Positions 6,312 through 15,016 are shown, numbered from the stretch's first letter. The stretch is 23,614 nucleotides of DNA from CAZTTG01 sp964615935 (GCA_964615935.1 CAZTTG010000098.1:1-23614); one strand, 5' to 3'. The notes: generated from the sequence alone by a model not told the origin. Program-made: numbers and translations.

Positions 6312-6944
6312 ATGACGCGCTGCCCATCTTGTGGCGCCGACCCGTCCCTGGGCGAGATCATCGGGAGCCCGCTGGGCTGCGAGGCCTGCGGGACCCTCTT
6401 CTCGGTGGAGGGAGGCCCCGATCCCTTTGAGGTGATGGGGTTCGAGCCGCGGTGGTCCCTGGACCCCGAGGCCCTGCGCAAGCGGCTGCTCCGGCTCGGC
6501 CGGCTGGTCCACCCCGACTTCCACGCGGGCGGCCGCCAGCAGTCCGTGGCCGAGACCAGCGCCGCCGAGCTGAACGGCGCCTTCGCCGTCCTGTCTGACG
6601 ACTTCCGGCGCGCCGACCGCCTGCTCCGCCACCTGGACGGCCCCGGCGAGGGCGAGGAGCGCTCCATGCCCCAGGCATTCCTGATGGAGGTCATGGAGTG
6701 GAACGAGACGCTGGAGGAGGCCCGCTCGGGCGCGGCCGACGAGTCCGCGCTGGTCCGGCTGGAGGAGACCCTGTCCTCCGAGAGGGCGGCCGCCCTGGAG
6801 GCCGTCGCCTCCCGGCTGAGCCCTCTCCCCGATCGCGGCTCTCCGCTCCTGGTGGAGGTTCGCCGCGAGCTCAACGCCATACGCTACGTCGACCGGACGC
6901 TTTCGGAGCTGAGGGCGCTGCGCCTGGATCGCGCCGCCCCCTGA
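6312..6944 (+). CDS. hscB: Co-chaperone HscB with N-terminal zinc-ribbon
   Basis: HscB is the J-protein that delivers IscU to HscA and stimulates its ATPase. The 210-residue product has a J-domain with the HPD motif at 67-69 (RLVHPDF), preceded by DPFEVMGFEPRWSLDPEALRKR, and a C-terminal helical IscU-binding region ending RRELNAIRYVDRTLSEL, a characteristic HscB ending. It also carries an N-terminal extension with CPSC at 4-7 and CEAC at 23-26, a likely zinc site absent from E. coli HscB (about 171 residues) but resembling the tetracysteine domain of eukaryotic HSC20. It follows the fold-back element by 11 bases and lacks a Shine-Dalgarno. Confidence 0.94.
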   Translation: MTRCPSCGADPSLGEIIGSPLGCEACGTLFSVEGGPDPFEVMGFEPRWSLDPEALRKRLLRLGRLVHPDFHAGGRQQSVAETSAAELNGAFAVLSDDFRRADRLLRHLDGPGEGEERSMPQAFLMEVMEWNETLEEARSGAADESALVRLEETLSSERAAALEAVASRLSPLPDRGSPLLVEVRRELNAIRYVDRTLSELRALRLDRAAP

Positions 6945-6958
6945 GAGGCTGAGCCGCC

Positions 6959-8839
6959 ATGGGTTACATCCAACTCGACGTCCTGGAGGCGCGGGCCGCC
7001 AGCCCGGCCCCGGCCATGGGGATCGACCTGGGGACCACCAACTCCCTGGCCGCCGCCTGGCGGGACGGGCGCCCCATCATCCTGCGGCCGGAGCAGGGGA
7101 CCGGCAACGTCCCCTCGGCCATCCACTTCCCCGAGAAGGGCGGGGTGCTGGTGGGCCGCAAGGCGCGGGAGCGCGCGGTGGTCGACCCCGGGCACACCCT
7201 GTTCAGCATCAAGCGCTTCATGGGCCGATCCCTCTCGGAGGTCGGGGCGGACCTCGCCGACGTGCCCTGCGAGGTCTCCGAGAGCGAGAACGGGGTCATC
7301 CAGTTCCACCTTCGCGACCGGGTCTGCACCCCGCAGGAGCTGTCGGCCCTGATCCTGGGGCGGGTGAGCGACCTGGCCTGCAAGTCGATGGGCGTCCGCG
7401 AGGCCGGCCGCGCGGTGATCACCGTGCCGGCCTACTTCGACGACGCCCAGCGGCAGGCCACGCGGGACGCCGCCCGGCTGGCGGGCATCGAGGTCCTGCG
7501 GATCATCAACGAGCCCACCGCCGCCAGCCTGGCCTACGGCCTCGATCAGAAGACCGAGGGGAACGTGGCGGTCTACGACCTGGGAGGGGGGACCTTCGAC
7601 GTCTCGATCCTGAGGATCGAGGAAGGCGTCTTCCGGGTGCTGGCCACCGCCGGCGACACCCACCTGGGCGGGGACGACCTCGACCGGACCCTGGTCGAGG
7701 CGGTCACCGCCGAGCTGGCGCGGGTGGTCGGTCCCGAGGAGGCGCGCGACCGCGCCTTCCTGCAGGCCTGCCGCCTGGCGGCGGAGAAGTGCAAGATCGC
7801 GCTCTCCCGCGATCCCGAGGCCGAGATGCACCTGGTGATGCCCGAGTCGGGGGTCAACTGGCGCCGCCGGTTCACGCGCGAGGAGCTCGAGGCGCTCATC
7901 CAGCCCCACATCGACCGCACCCTGGACTGCTGCCGGCGGGCGCTGTCGGACGCGGGCCTCTCGGTGGGCGACATCGACGAGGTGGTGCTGGTGGGTGGCT
8001 CCACGCGGATCCCCGCGGTCCGGCGGACGGTAGGGAGCTTCTTCGAGCGCGAGCCGCACACCGAGCTCAACCCGGAGGAGGTGGTGGCGCTGGGGGCCGC
8101 GGTCCAGGCCCACGTGCTGACCGGCGGCAAGCGCGACATCCTGCTGATGGACGTGACCCCGCTGTCCCTGGGCACGGAGACCATGGGCGGCGCGGTGGCG
8201 CGCATCATCCACCGCAACTCGACCATCCCCTGCCAGGCCACCGAGGGCTTCACCACCTACGCCGACAACCAGACGGGCATCACCTTCAACGTCGTCCAGG
8301 GGGAGCGCGAGCTGGCGGCGGACTGCCGCAGCCTGGGCCGCTTCGAGCTCTCCGGCATCCCCCCCATGCCGGCGGGCATGCCCCGGGTGGCGGTGCGCTT
8401 CCACATCGACGCCAGCGGTCTGCTCACGGCGAACGCGCGGGAGGAGTCCACCGGCCAGAGCGCGCGGATCGAGATCCAGCCCATGAGCGGCCTCACCGAC
8501 GAGGAGGTCGAGCGAATGCTGGCGGAGTCCTTCGAGAAGGCCCGCGAGGACTTCGAGGCCCGGCGCGCGGCCGATCTGAAGGTCGAGCTGGGCACCATGC
8601 TGACGGCCACTCGCCGGGGCCTCTCGAACGCGGGCCCGGAGCTGGATCCCGAGACCCTGGAGGACATCGAGTCCGCCGTCGCGGACGCCGAGGCGGGCCG
8701 AGTAAGGGAGGGCGCGTCCGCCGAGGATCTCCAGGCCCTCCGCGATCGGCTCGAGCGAGCCACCATGCCGCTGGCGGCGGTCCTGATGGACGGCGTGGCC
8801 CGCTCCGCCCTGAGCGGCCGAAACCTGGACGAGGTGTGA
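6959..8839 (+). CDS. hscA: Hsp70-type chaperone HscA
   Basis: A specialised Hsp70 that binds the LPPVK motif of IscU and drives cluster release with ATP. The 626-residue protein (E. coli 616) has the ATPase signatures GIDLGTTNSLAA near 21-32, INEPTAASLAYGL near 183-195, VYDLGGGTFDVS near 204-215 and VLVGGSTRIPAVR near 344-356, then a substrate-binding domain starting around VTPLSLGTETMGG. The C-terminal lid is present. The N-terminal lead before DLGTTNS is longer than in DnaK, as in other HscA proteins. GAGAGGC lies upstream of the ATG at somewhat long spacing. It is one base from iscX. Confidence 0.97.
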   Translation: MGYIQLDVLEARAASPAPAMGIDLGTTNSLAAAWRDGRPIILRPEQGTGNVPSAIHFPEKGGVLVGRKARERAVVDPGHTLFSIKRFMGRSLSEVGADLADVPCEVSESENGVIQFHLRDRVCTPQELSALILGRVSDLACKSMGVREAGRAVITVPAYFDDAQRQATRDAARLAGIEVLRIINEPTAASLAYGLDQKTEGNVAVYDLGGGTFDVSILRIEEGVFRVLATAGDTHLGGDDLDRTLVEAVTAELARVVGPEEARDRAFLQACRLAAEKCKIALSRDPEAEMHLVMPESGVNWRRRFTREELEALIQPHIDRTLDCCRRALSDAGLSVGDIDEVVLVGGSTRIPAVRRTVGSFFEREPHTELNPEEVVALGAAVQAHVLTGGKRDILLMDVTPLSLGTETMGGAVARIIHRNSTIPCQATEGFTTYADNQTGITFNVVQGERELAADCRSLGRFELSGIPPMPAGMPRVAVRFHIDASGLLTANAREESTGQSARIEIQPMSGLTDEEVERMLAESFEKAREDFEARRAADLKVELGTMLTATRRGLSNAGPELDPETLEDIESAVADAEAGRVREGASAEDLQALRDRLERATMPLAAVLMDGVARSALSGRNLDEV

Positions 8840-8840
8840 G

Positions 8841-9059
8841 ATGACTCCGGAGCCCGACGAGCTGCGCTGGACCGACGTCGAGGAGATCGGCTACCGCCTC
8901 TTCGAGGCGCACCCCGAGGTCGATCCCCTGAGCATCGGCTTCCCCCAGATGCACGGCTGGGTCTGCGAGCTGGAGGGCTTCGCCGACGATCCCCGGGCCA
9001 CCAGCGAGAAGATCCTGGAGGCCATCCTGATGGCCTGGATCGACGAGCGCGAGGATTGA
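8841..9059 (+). CDS. iscX: Fe-S assembly regulator IscX
   Basis: A 72-residue acidic protein that binds IscS and modulates its activity, possibly as an iron-dependent adaptor. It matches IscX almost end to end: LRWTDVEEIGYRLFEAHPEVDP, FPQMHGWVCELEGFADDP and ATSEKILEAILMAWIDE, read here in consecutive blocks. It starts one base after hscA, with GAGGTG upstream as a ribosome-binding site. In E. coli the ferredoxin gene fdx lies between hscA and iscX; here none does. Confidence 0.97.
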   Translation: MTPEPDELRWTDVEEIGYRLFEAHPEVDPLSIGFPQMHGWVCELEGFADDPRATSEKILEAILMAWIDERED

Positions 9060-9087
9060 GGCGGCCGGGGTGAAACCGACGCGGGTT

Positions 9088-9101
9088 CGGGGCAGTCCCC
9101 G
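9088..9101 (+). terminator. Possible weak hairpin after iscX
   Basis: CGGGG and CCCCG form a 5-bp stem around CAGT, 29 bases after the iscX stop. There is no T-run, so termination is only a guess; rho-dependent ending is equally likely. Confidence 0.25.
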
Positions 9102-9240
9102 GGCGGATGGCGGGTTGTGGACGGTCGAGGAGGGTGGGAGCGGAGCGGCCCCCCCGGCGTCTCCCCCGGCCGAGCGCGCCTCCGGGCCAGGCACGGATCG
9201 GACCGCCGAGGTAGGATGGTGCCGCCGCCGAGGCAGCGAC

Positions 9241-9444
9241 ATGAACGAGGCCCTCGTCGCCATCGAGTCCTACCCCACCCTGGCCGAGGCCCACCTCGCC
9301 CGGATCCACCTCGAGGAGTCGGGCATCCCGGCCTTCGTGTCCGAGCAGTGGGACGAGATGGGCTCCAGGCTCGCCCAGGGCTACCCGGTGTACGTGCGCG
9401 AGGAGGACGTGGAGCGGGCCCGCCCCCTCGTCGCCAGGGCGTGA
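9241..9444 (+). CDS. DUF2007 putative signal-transducing protein
   Basis: A 67-residue protein with the pattern of DUF2007 proteins: VAIESYPTLAEAHLARIHLEESGIPAFV followed by a turn and GYPVYVREEDVERARPLV, read in blocks. These small beta-alpha-beta proteins resemble GlnB/ACT folds; their role is unknown. I chose the ATG at 9241 because the family begins near this point; the open frame extends upstream but is low-complexity. A TAGGAT hexamer at 9212-9217 could be a -10 element, without a good -35. It converges with gpmI, whose stop is 18 bases away. Confidence 0.78.
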   Translation: MNEALVAIESYPTLAEAHLARIHLEESGIPAFVSEQWDEMGSRLAQGYPVYVREEDVERARPLVARA

Positions 9445-9462
9445 CGGCCCCCGCCCGGCGGC

Positions 9463-11013
9463 TCACCTCTCGGCCGGTGAGGGAGCCAGCAGCGACGCCC
9501 CGTCCATCTCCTCGGGCTTCTCCAGGCCGCCCAGCTCGATCAGGGTGGGCGCCACGTCCGCCAGGATGCCACCGGCTCGCAGGCTCTGGCCCACCAGGGC
9601 GTCCGAGCACAGGACGATGGGCACCGGATTGGTCGTGTGGGCCGTGTGGGGCATGTCGTTGCGCTCGTCCCAGAGCATCTCGGCGTTGCCGTGGTCGGCG
9701 GTGATCGCCGCCACGCCGCCGCGGCGGACCACCTCGGGAACGATGCGCTCCAGGCAGCGGTCCACGGCCTCGATGGCCGCGCAGGCGGCCTCCCAAACGC
9801 CGGTGTGCCCGACCATGTCCGCGTTGGCCAGGTTGACCACGTAGACGTCCGTCTCGCCCCGCTCGAGGGAGGCCAGCACCCGGTCGCAGACGAGATCGGC
9901 GCTCATCTCCGGCTGCAGGTCGTAGGTGGCCACCTTGGGGCTGGGGATCAGGGTCCGGCTCTCCCCGGGGAGCTCGGCCTCGTTGCCCCCCGAGAAGAAG
10001 TAGGTCACGTGGGCGTACTTCTCGGTCTCGGCGATGCGCTCCTGCCGCAGACCGGCGGCGCTGACCACCTCGGAGAACAGGCCGGTGAGCCGCTGCGGCG
10101 GGAAGGCCACCGGGAAGGGGAAGTCCCCGCGGTACTGGGTCATGGTGACCAGGTCGAGCCGGGCGCGAGCGCGGCGCTCGAAGCGGTCGAAGTCGTCGAA
10201 GGCCAGGGCCATGCAGATCTGCCGCATCCGGTCGGCGCGGAAGTTGAAGCACAGCAGGCCATCCCCGTCGGCCAGGCGCCCCTGGCCCGGATCGCCGATG
10301 ACGCAGGGCTCCACGAACTCGTCCCCCACCCCGGCCTCGTAGGAGTCGGCCAGGGCCTGCTGCACCGCGTCCCTCCGCTCGCCCACGCCCGAGAGGAGGA
10401 GCTCGTAGGCCCTCTGGACGCGATCCCAGCGGTTGTCGCGGTCCATGCAGTGGTAGCGGCCCACCACCGAGGCCACCCGGCCCACGCCGGCATCGCGCAG
10501 ATCGCGCTCGAGCACCTCCAGGAAGGCGGCCCCCGAGCGCGGCGGCGTGTCGCGACCGTCGGTGATGGCGTGGACCAGCACCCGGTCCCGGGCCAGCCCG
10601 CGGGCGGCGGCCATCTTCAGGAGGTGGCGCAGGTGATCCTCGCTGGCGTGCACCCCCCCCGTGCCGATCAGGCCCAGGAGGTGCAGGGCGCTGCCCCGCT
10701 CCCTCATCCGGTCCATCAGGCCGGCCAGCGCCCCGTTCTCGTCGAAGCTCCCGTCCCGGATGGCCTTGTCGATCCGGCTGATGTCCTGGTGCACGATGCG
10801 GCCCGCCCCCAGGTTGAGGTGCCCCACCTCGCTGTTGCCCATGAGGCCCAGGGGCAGCCCGACCTCCTTGCCCGAGGCCGAGAGCAGCGCGTGCGGGTAG
10901 CGCTCCAGCAGCCCGTGGAAGTAGGCGGAGTGAGCCTTCACGGCGTTGTGGTCGACCGCCTCGCGGCAGCCGAATCCGTCCAGGACCATCAGGAGCAGCG
11001 GGCGGCGCTTCAC
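9463..11013 (-). CDS. gpmI: 2,3-bisphosphoglycerate-independent phosphoglycerate mutase
   Basis: Interconverts 3- and 2-phosphoglycerate in glycolysis using two Mn2+ ions and a phosphoserine intermediate; cytoplasmic monomer. The 516-residue length fits. Signatures: LLMVLDGFGCRE at 7-18 with metal ligand Asp12, the phosphorylated Ser61 in LMGNSEVGHLNLGAG, HAITDGRDTPPRSG, VVGRYHCMDRDNRWDR, FNFRADRMRQI, EKYAHVTYFFSGGNE, VVNLANADMVGHTG, ITADHGNAE and PHTAHTTNPVPIVL. It is alone on the minus strand, divergent from the M48 gene with 151 bases between the chosen starts. Confidence 0.97.
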   Translation of the reverse strand: MKRRPLLLMVLDGFGCREAVDHNAVKAHSAYFHGLLERYPHALLSASGKEVGLPLGLMGNSEVGHLNLGAGRIVHQDISRIDKAIRDGSFDENGALAGLMDRMRERGSALHLLGLIGTGGVHASEDHLRHLLKMAAARGLARDRVLVHAITDGRDTPPRSGAAFLEVLERDLRDAGVGRVASVVGRYHCMDRDNRWDRVQRAYELLLSGVGERRDAVQQALADSYEAGVGDEFVEPCVIGDPGQGRLADGDGLLCFNFRADRMRQICMALAFDDFDRFERRARARLDLVTMTQYRGDFPFPVAFPPQRLTGLFSEVVSAAGLRQERIAETEKYAHVTYFFSGGNEAELPGESRTLIPSPKVATYDLQPEMSADLVCDRVLASLERGETDVYVVNLANADMVGHTGVWEAACAAIEAVDRCLERIVPEVVRRGGVAAITADHGNAEMLWDERNDMPHTAHTTNPVPIVLCSDALVGQSLRAGGILADVAPTLIELGGLEKPEEMDGASLLAPSPAER

Positions 11014-11164
11014 GGGGCGACCTCCCCCGCCCCGGGGGCGGTCGGGGGGGCCGAATCGACCGCGCGCCCGTCGCCCGCGAAGGGGCGGAATGCCATACTG
11101 GCGGCCGCGGCCGCGGGGTCGCGCGAAATGGGATCCAGGAGTCTCGATACGGGAGTCACAGGCG

Positions 11165-12088
11165 ATGCACGCTGAGTTCCAGGCCGTGGGAGACCGCCTC
11201 CGGAAGCGCTCCGAGGCGGGCGGGGAAGACCGGTCATCCTATCCGACGCGACGAGCCGGACGCACGCCCCGAACCGGCCCGAATGCCACCCAGCGGGGGC
11301 CCCGCCGCCCCGGGGTGATCGCCGGGCCGATCCTGGCCCTCACCCTCGCCGCGGGTGCCCTGGGCCCGGCCGGCCTCTCCGGCTGCATCACCAACCCGGT
11401 GACCGGACGGACCAGCGTCAACGTGTTCTCCGTTCAGGAGGACATCCAGATGGGGAGCGCCTACTTCGACGAGGTCAAGGCCGAGGGGCCCCTGGTGACC
11501 TCGGGCTCCGAGCTGGCGATGGTCCGGCGGGTGATGGCCCGCCTGGTGGCGGTGGCCGACGATCCGGGGTACGAGTGGGAGGTGGTGCTGCTCGACAACC
11601 CCGAGACGGTCAACGCCTTCGCGCTCCCCGGCGGCAAGATGGCCGTCTACACCGGAATCCTGCCGGTCACCGGCACCGAGACCGGGCTGGCCGTGGTCAT
11701 GGGGCACGAGATCGGGCACGTGATCGCCCAGCACGGCACCTCGCGCATGACCCGGGAGCTCGGCTTCAGCGTCGTCCTGGACTGGCTGGGCAGCGAGTAC
11801 GGCGAGGACAAGGCCAAGCTGGCGTCGGCGGTCAAGCAGTACGGGGTCTCCCTGCCCTTCGGGCGGGGAGACGAGATGGACGCCGACCACACCGGCCTCA
11901 TCTACATGGCGCGGGCGGGCTACGACCCCCGGGAGGCGGCGGCCTTCTGGCAGCGCATGGAGGACGCCACCGGCGGCGGACCCCCGGAGTGGCTCTCCAC
12001 CCACCCCTCCCACGGCAGCCGGATCGACCAGATGGAGAAGCTGATACCCGAGGCCATGGAGGTCTGGAGGGCCTCCGGAGGGTCCTGA
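11165..12088 (+). CDS. M48 zinc metalloprotease lipoprotein
   Basis: A membrane-anchored peptidase likely acting in periplasmic or outer-membrane protein quality control, like LoiP/BepA. From the ATG at 11165 it has 307 residues. HEIGH (181-185) is the HExxH zinc motif, followed by IAQH, and a downstream DEMDADHTGL supplies the third ligand region. The lipobox is LSGC with Cys74, and NPVTGR right after is common in this family. The 50 residues before the hydrophobic segment are arginine-rich and unlike a signal peptide, so the true start may be the GTG at 11315, directly before IAGPILALTLAAGAL; it would give 257 residues and a standard lipoprotein signal. Confidence 0.9.
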   Translation: MHAEFQAVGDRLRKRSEAGGEDRSSYPTRRAGRTPRTGPNATQRGPRRPGVIAGPILALTLAAGALGPAGLSGCITNPVTGRTSVNVFSVQEDIQMGSAYFDEVKAEGPLVTSGSELAMVRRVMARLVAVADDPGYEWEVVLLDNPETVNAFALPGGKMAVYTGILPVTGTETGLAVVMGHEIGHVIAQHGTSRMTRELGFSVVLDWLGSEYGEDKAKLASAVKQYGVSLPFGRGDEMDADHTGLIYMARAGYDPREAAAFWQRMEDATGGGPPEWLSTHPSHGSRIDQMEKLIPEAMEVWRASGGS

Positions 12089-12118
12089 GAGGCGGCAGGC
12101 CCGGATCCGAGAATGGCT

Positions 12119-12145
12119 CCAAGGTCCTGTGGGACAAGACCTTGG
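12119..12145 (+). terminator. Hairpin terminator after the M48 gene
   Basis: CCAAGGTCCTGT (12119-12130) pairs with ACAAGACCTTGG (12134-12145) around GGG, with one C/A mismatch in twelve positions. It lies 31 bases after the stop codon. It lacks a T-tract (GTCATTCCC follows), so it may need rho or act as an RNA 3' stabiliser. The rest of 12146-12371 is C/G-rich with no feature I can support. Confidence 0.6.
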
Positions 12146-12371
12146 GTCATTCCCTCCGCCTGAGGTGTGGGGGCGGCCCCAGTCCATCCCGTAGCTTGTC
12201 GATCGACGCTGGACCCCCTGCCCCGGCCCGCGGGGACTCCAATGGGGCCCCGCGCACCCCACAGGGGGGTCGTTTCGCCGCGATCCCCCCCCGGTGCCAG
12301 CGCCCTTCCCGGCCCCGGCAGCCCTGGTGGGGGGCGTTCGGGCTCCGCCCAACCACGGCGACCCGGTCCCC

Positions 12372-13859
12372 TTGAAGATCGCCTTCGTCACACCCGAAGC
12401 CAGCCCTCTCGTACGGCGCACCAACCTGGCCGACCTGGCCGACTCCCTGCCCCGGGCCCTGAAGCGGGCCGGGGCGGACGTCCGGCTGTTCCTCCCCCGC
12501 TCACGGGAGCTCCAGGTGGAGCACCTGCGGGGCCTCGAGTCGGTCGGCTCCGTGCGCGCGCGCGACGCCCAGGGCCGGTACGTCTTCGAGATCCAGCGGG
12601 GCGTCCTGGGGGAGGTCCCGGTGTACCTCTTCCAGAATGCCCGCTTCTTCGAGGACCGCTATCCCTACGGCGACGACGACGGCCCCTACGCCGACAACTG
12701 GAAGCGCTACGCGGCCTTCTCCCGCGCGGTCCTGGAGAGCCTCACCACCCTGTCGTTCCCGGTCGACCTCTTCCACTGCGTCGACTGGACCACGGGCCTG
12801 CTTCCGCTGTTCCGCAAGCTGGAGTACAAGGACCGCCGCGGCGATCACCCGGCCGCCCGGGCGGGCACCTACTTCGCCATCCACAACCTGGCGATGCAGG
12901 GCAGCTTCGAGCGCGAGATCCTCCCCCTGATCCAGGTCCCCCACAAGATCTTCCACGACATCGGGGGACTGGAACTCGGCGGTCGCGTCAACTTCCTCAA
13001 GGCGGGCGCCGAGTTCAGCACGATCATCGGCACCCACTCCCCCGGCCACGCCCGGCGCATCCAGGAGCAGGACCGCGGCTATGGCCTGGAGGAGACCTTC
13101 CTGCGGCGCAAGAAGGAGCTGGTGGGGATCACCAACGGCATCGACTACGCGGCCTGGAATCCGGCCACCGACCCGCTGCTCCCCGAGCGCTACTCGGTCG
13201 AGTCGACCGACCTCGCGGGCAAGCGCAAGTGCAAGGCCGCGCTGCAGCACAGCCTGGGGCTGGACGTCGCCCCGCGCTCTCCGGTGGCGCTCATGCTGGG
13301 GCGCTTCGACGCCGACAGCGGCGCCGATCTGGTGGCGGAGAAGCTGACCCCCATCCTCGAGCGCAACGTCGAGGTGGTGCTGATGGGGGCCGGCCGCCCC
13401 GACATCCACGAGCGCTTCAAGACCATGGAGTCGACCTTCCAGGGGCGCTGCCGGGTGGTGGACGGCTACCACGCGAACACCGCCCACATCCTGATGGGCG
13501 GCGCCGACATCCTGCTCCTGCCCTTCCACTACCACCCCGGGCACGCCCTGTGCGCGATCGGAATGCGCTACGGCGTGGTGCCCATCGTGTACGACAAGAG
13601 CGGGCTCGAGGACCTGGTGCTCGACCACGCCCTCGACCAGGCCGCCTGCACCGGCTTCACCTTCCCCCAGTACTCCGGCGACGGACTGCTGGAGGGCATC
13701 GACGCCGCGCGCAAGGTCTACCGCGACGCGGCGCAGTGGAAGACCCTGCTGCGGCGCTGCATGGAGCAGGACTTCTCCTGGGACCACACCGCCAGGGAGT
13801 ACCTCAAGGCCTACCGCCGCGTCACGCGCCGCGTGCGCGGGCAGCGGGCCAAGCCCTGA
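12372..13859 (+). CDS. Glycogen synthase-like GT5 protein, catalytic motifs altered
   Basis: A 495-residue protein with the full glycogen/starch synthase fold. Kept blocks include IHNLAMQGSF (His171, E. coli His161), VNFLKAGAEFS, THSPGHARRIQ, GYGLEETFL, ITNGIDYAAWNPATDP (Asn255, E. coli Asn246) and the ending EQDFSWDHTAREYL. Key donor and catalytic residues differ: the N-terminal KTGGL motif is RRTNL, with Arg15 at the position of E. coli Lys15; Lys305 is Ser316 in GRFDADSGADLV (Arg311 kept); Glu377 is His388 in FHYHPGH; the late TGGL is KSGL. I chose a TTG start so the protein begins (M)KIAFVTPEASPL as GlgA does; a GTG 78 bases upstream adds only proline-rich sequence. It may be inactive, use another donor, or be regulatory. 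It forms an operon with the ROK kinase. Confidence 0.85.
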   Translation: MKIAFVTPEASPLVRRTNLADLADSLPRALKRAGADVRLFLPRSRELQVEHLRGLESVGSVRARDAQGRYVFEIQRGVLGEVPVYLFQNARFFEDRYPYGDDDGPYADNWKRYAAFSRAVLESLTTLSFPVDLFHCVDWTTGLLPLFRKLEYKDRRGDHPAARAGTYFAIHNLAMQGSFEREILPLIQVPHKIFHDIGGLELGGRVNFLKAGAEFSTIIGTHSPGHARRIQEQDRGYGLEETFLRRKKELVGITNGIDYAAWNPATDPLLPERYSVESTDLAGKRKCKAALQHSLGLDVAPRSPVALMLGRFDADSGADLVAEKLTPILERNVEVVLMGAGRPDIHERFKTMESTFQGRCRVVDGYHANTAHILMGGADILLLPFHYHPGHALCAIGMRYGVVPIVYDKSGLEDLVLDHALDQAACTGFTFPQYSGDGLLEGIDAARKVYRDAAQWKTLLRRCMEQDFSWDHTAREYLKAYRRVTRRVRGQRAKP

Positions 13860-13867
13860 GAGGCGCG

Positions 13868-14761
13868 GTGGAGGAGCCCCGGATCGGCGTCGACCTGGGC
13901 GGCACGGCGATCAAGGCCGGCAGCCTCTCGGCCGCGGGGGAGATCCTGGAGGAGCTCCCCCCCCGGCCCTCCGGGGTCGAGCGCGGCGCAGCCGTGGTGC
14001 TCGACCGCATCGCCTCCGTGGCCCGCGAGCTGGGCGCCCGCGAGCGCGTCGGGGTGGGAGTGCCCGGCCTCCTCGATCACGCGAGCGGGGAGCTGGGATC
14101 CAGCCCCAACCTGCAGTGCCTGGAGGGGCTCGTCCTGCGCTCGGAGCTCTCGCGGCGCCTGGACATCCCGGCCGCCTGCGTGCACGTGGAGAACGACGCC
14201 AACGTCGCCGCCCTGGGCGAGGCCCGCTCGGGCGCCCTGCGCGGCGTTCGTCACGGGGCGATGGTCACCCTGGGCACGGGGATCGGAGGCGGCCTGATCC
14301 TCGACGGCGAGCTCTTCGTGGGCGAGGACATGGCCGGCGAGATCGGCCACCTGTGCGTGGAGCCGGGCGGCCTGTCCTGCGGCTGCGGCCGCCGGGGCTG
14401 CGTGGAGACCCTGGCCTCGGCCAGCGCGGCCTCGCGCCGCGCGCGCGAGCGCGGCCTCTCGGAGGACCTGGAGCTCCTGTGTCAGCGCGCCAGGGAGGGC
14501 GGGGAGGCGGAGGCCGAGCTCCTGCGGGAGGTGGGTCGCGACCTGGGTCGGGCCCTGGGGATGGCGGTCAACCTGCTCGACCTGCGCTGCTTCGTTTTCG
14601 GGGGGGGCTTCTCGGCCGGCCTGGACACCCTGGAGCCCGGAATCCGCGAGGGCATCCGAGAGCGCGCCTACGGCGATCGCATCGAGGAGGTCCGGCTCTC
14701 GCGCTCCGCCCTGGGGGCCCGCGCGGGCTGGATCGGCGCCGCCCACCTGGGCCCGGGCTGA
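13868..14761 (+). CDS. ROK-family sugar kinase (glucokinase-like)
   Basis: A 297-residue cytoplasmic kinase expected to phosphorylate glucose or a related hexose with ATP. It shows the phosphate-binding motif GVDLGGTAIKAG at 7-18, catalytic Asp110 in VENDANVAALGEA, GTGIGGGLI at 136-144, and the ROK zinc site with His161 (GEIGHLCVE) and cysteines 171, 173 and 178 (CGCGRRGCVE). There is no N-terminal helix-turn-helix, so it is a kinase and not a NagC/XylR-type repressor. The GTG start lies 8 bases after the GT5 stop, with GAGAGGCG upstream. The pairing suggests glucose entry into storage-polysaccharide metabolism. Confidence 0.92.
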   Translation: MEEPRIGVDLGGTAIKAGSLSAAGEILEELPPRPSGVERGAAVVLDRIASVARELGARERVGVGVPGLLDHASGELGSSPNLQCLEGLVLRSELSRRLDIPAACVHVENDANVAALGEARSGALRGVRHGAMVTLGTGIGGGLILDGELFVGEDMAGEIGHLCVEPGGLSCGCGRRGCVETLASASAASRRARERGLSEDLELLCQRAREGGEAEAELLREVGRDLGRALGMAVNLLDLRCFVFGGGFSAGLDTLEPGIREGIRERAYGDRIEEVRLSRSALGARAGWIGAAHLGPG

Positions 14762-15016
14762 GCGCGGCGGGCGGCCGGGCGGAGGGGGCGGCACGGAGGC
14801 GCGCTCCCGGCCGCAACCGTCCGGTGCGCGAGCCGGTCCCCTGGGCGGGTGGGGGCTGGGGATGGATGCGCGGCCGGCGGGGACGGCTCGGAGGGCGCCT
14901 CGGACCGCCGCTCCCGCCCGACTGCCCCCCTCCGGGGACGGCCGGGGCGCGCCCGGCCACCGGCGCAGGGCGCGAAGGCACCTCCCTGCGGGTCGTCCCC
15001 CCCCGCCCCACTGCGC

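Noticed and set aside
5442..6632. Minus-strand open frame spanning the fold-back element
   Set aside because: It crosses iscU, iscA and hscB in antisense and has no recognisable domain; it is not a transposase.
7789..8844. Alternative-frame protein within hscA
   Set aside because: It is a frame-shifted shadow of a highly conserved Hsp70 gene, with Gly/Arg/Ala bias.
10946..11164. Upstream extension of the M48 protein
   Set aside because: It overlaps the 5' end of gpmI in antisense and has no signal-like or domain sequence.
12294..12371. GTG start for the GT5 protein
   Set aside because: The added 26 residues are proline/alanine-rich and absent from the family; the TTG at 12372 aligns with the usual GlgA start, with Arg15 falling on E. 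coli position 15.
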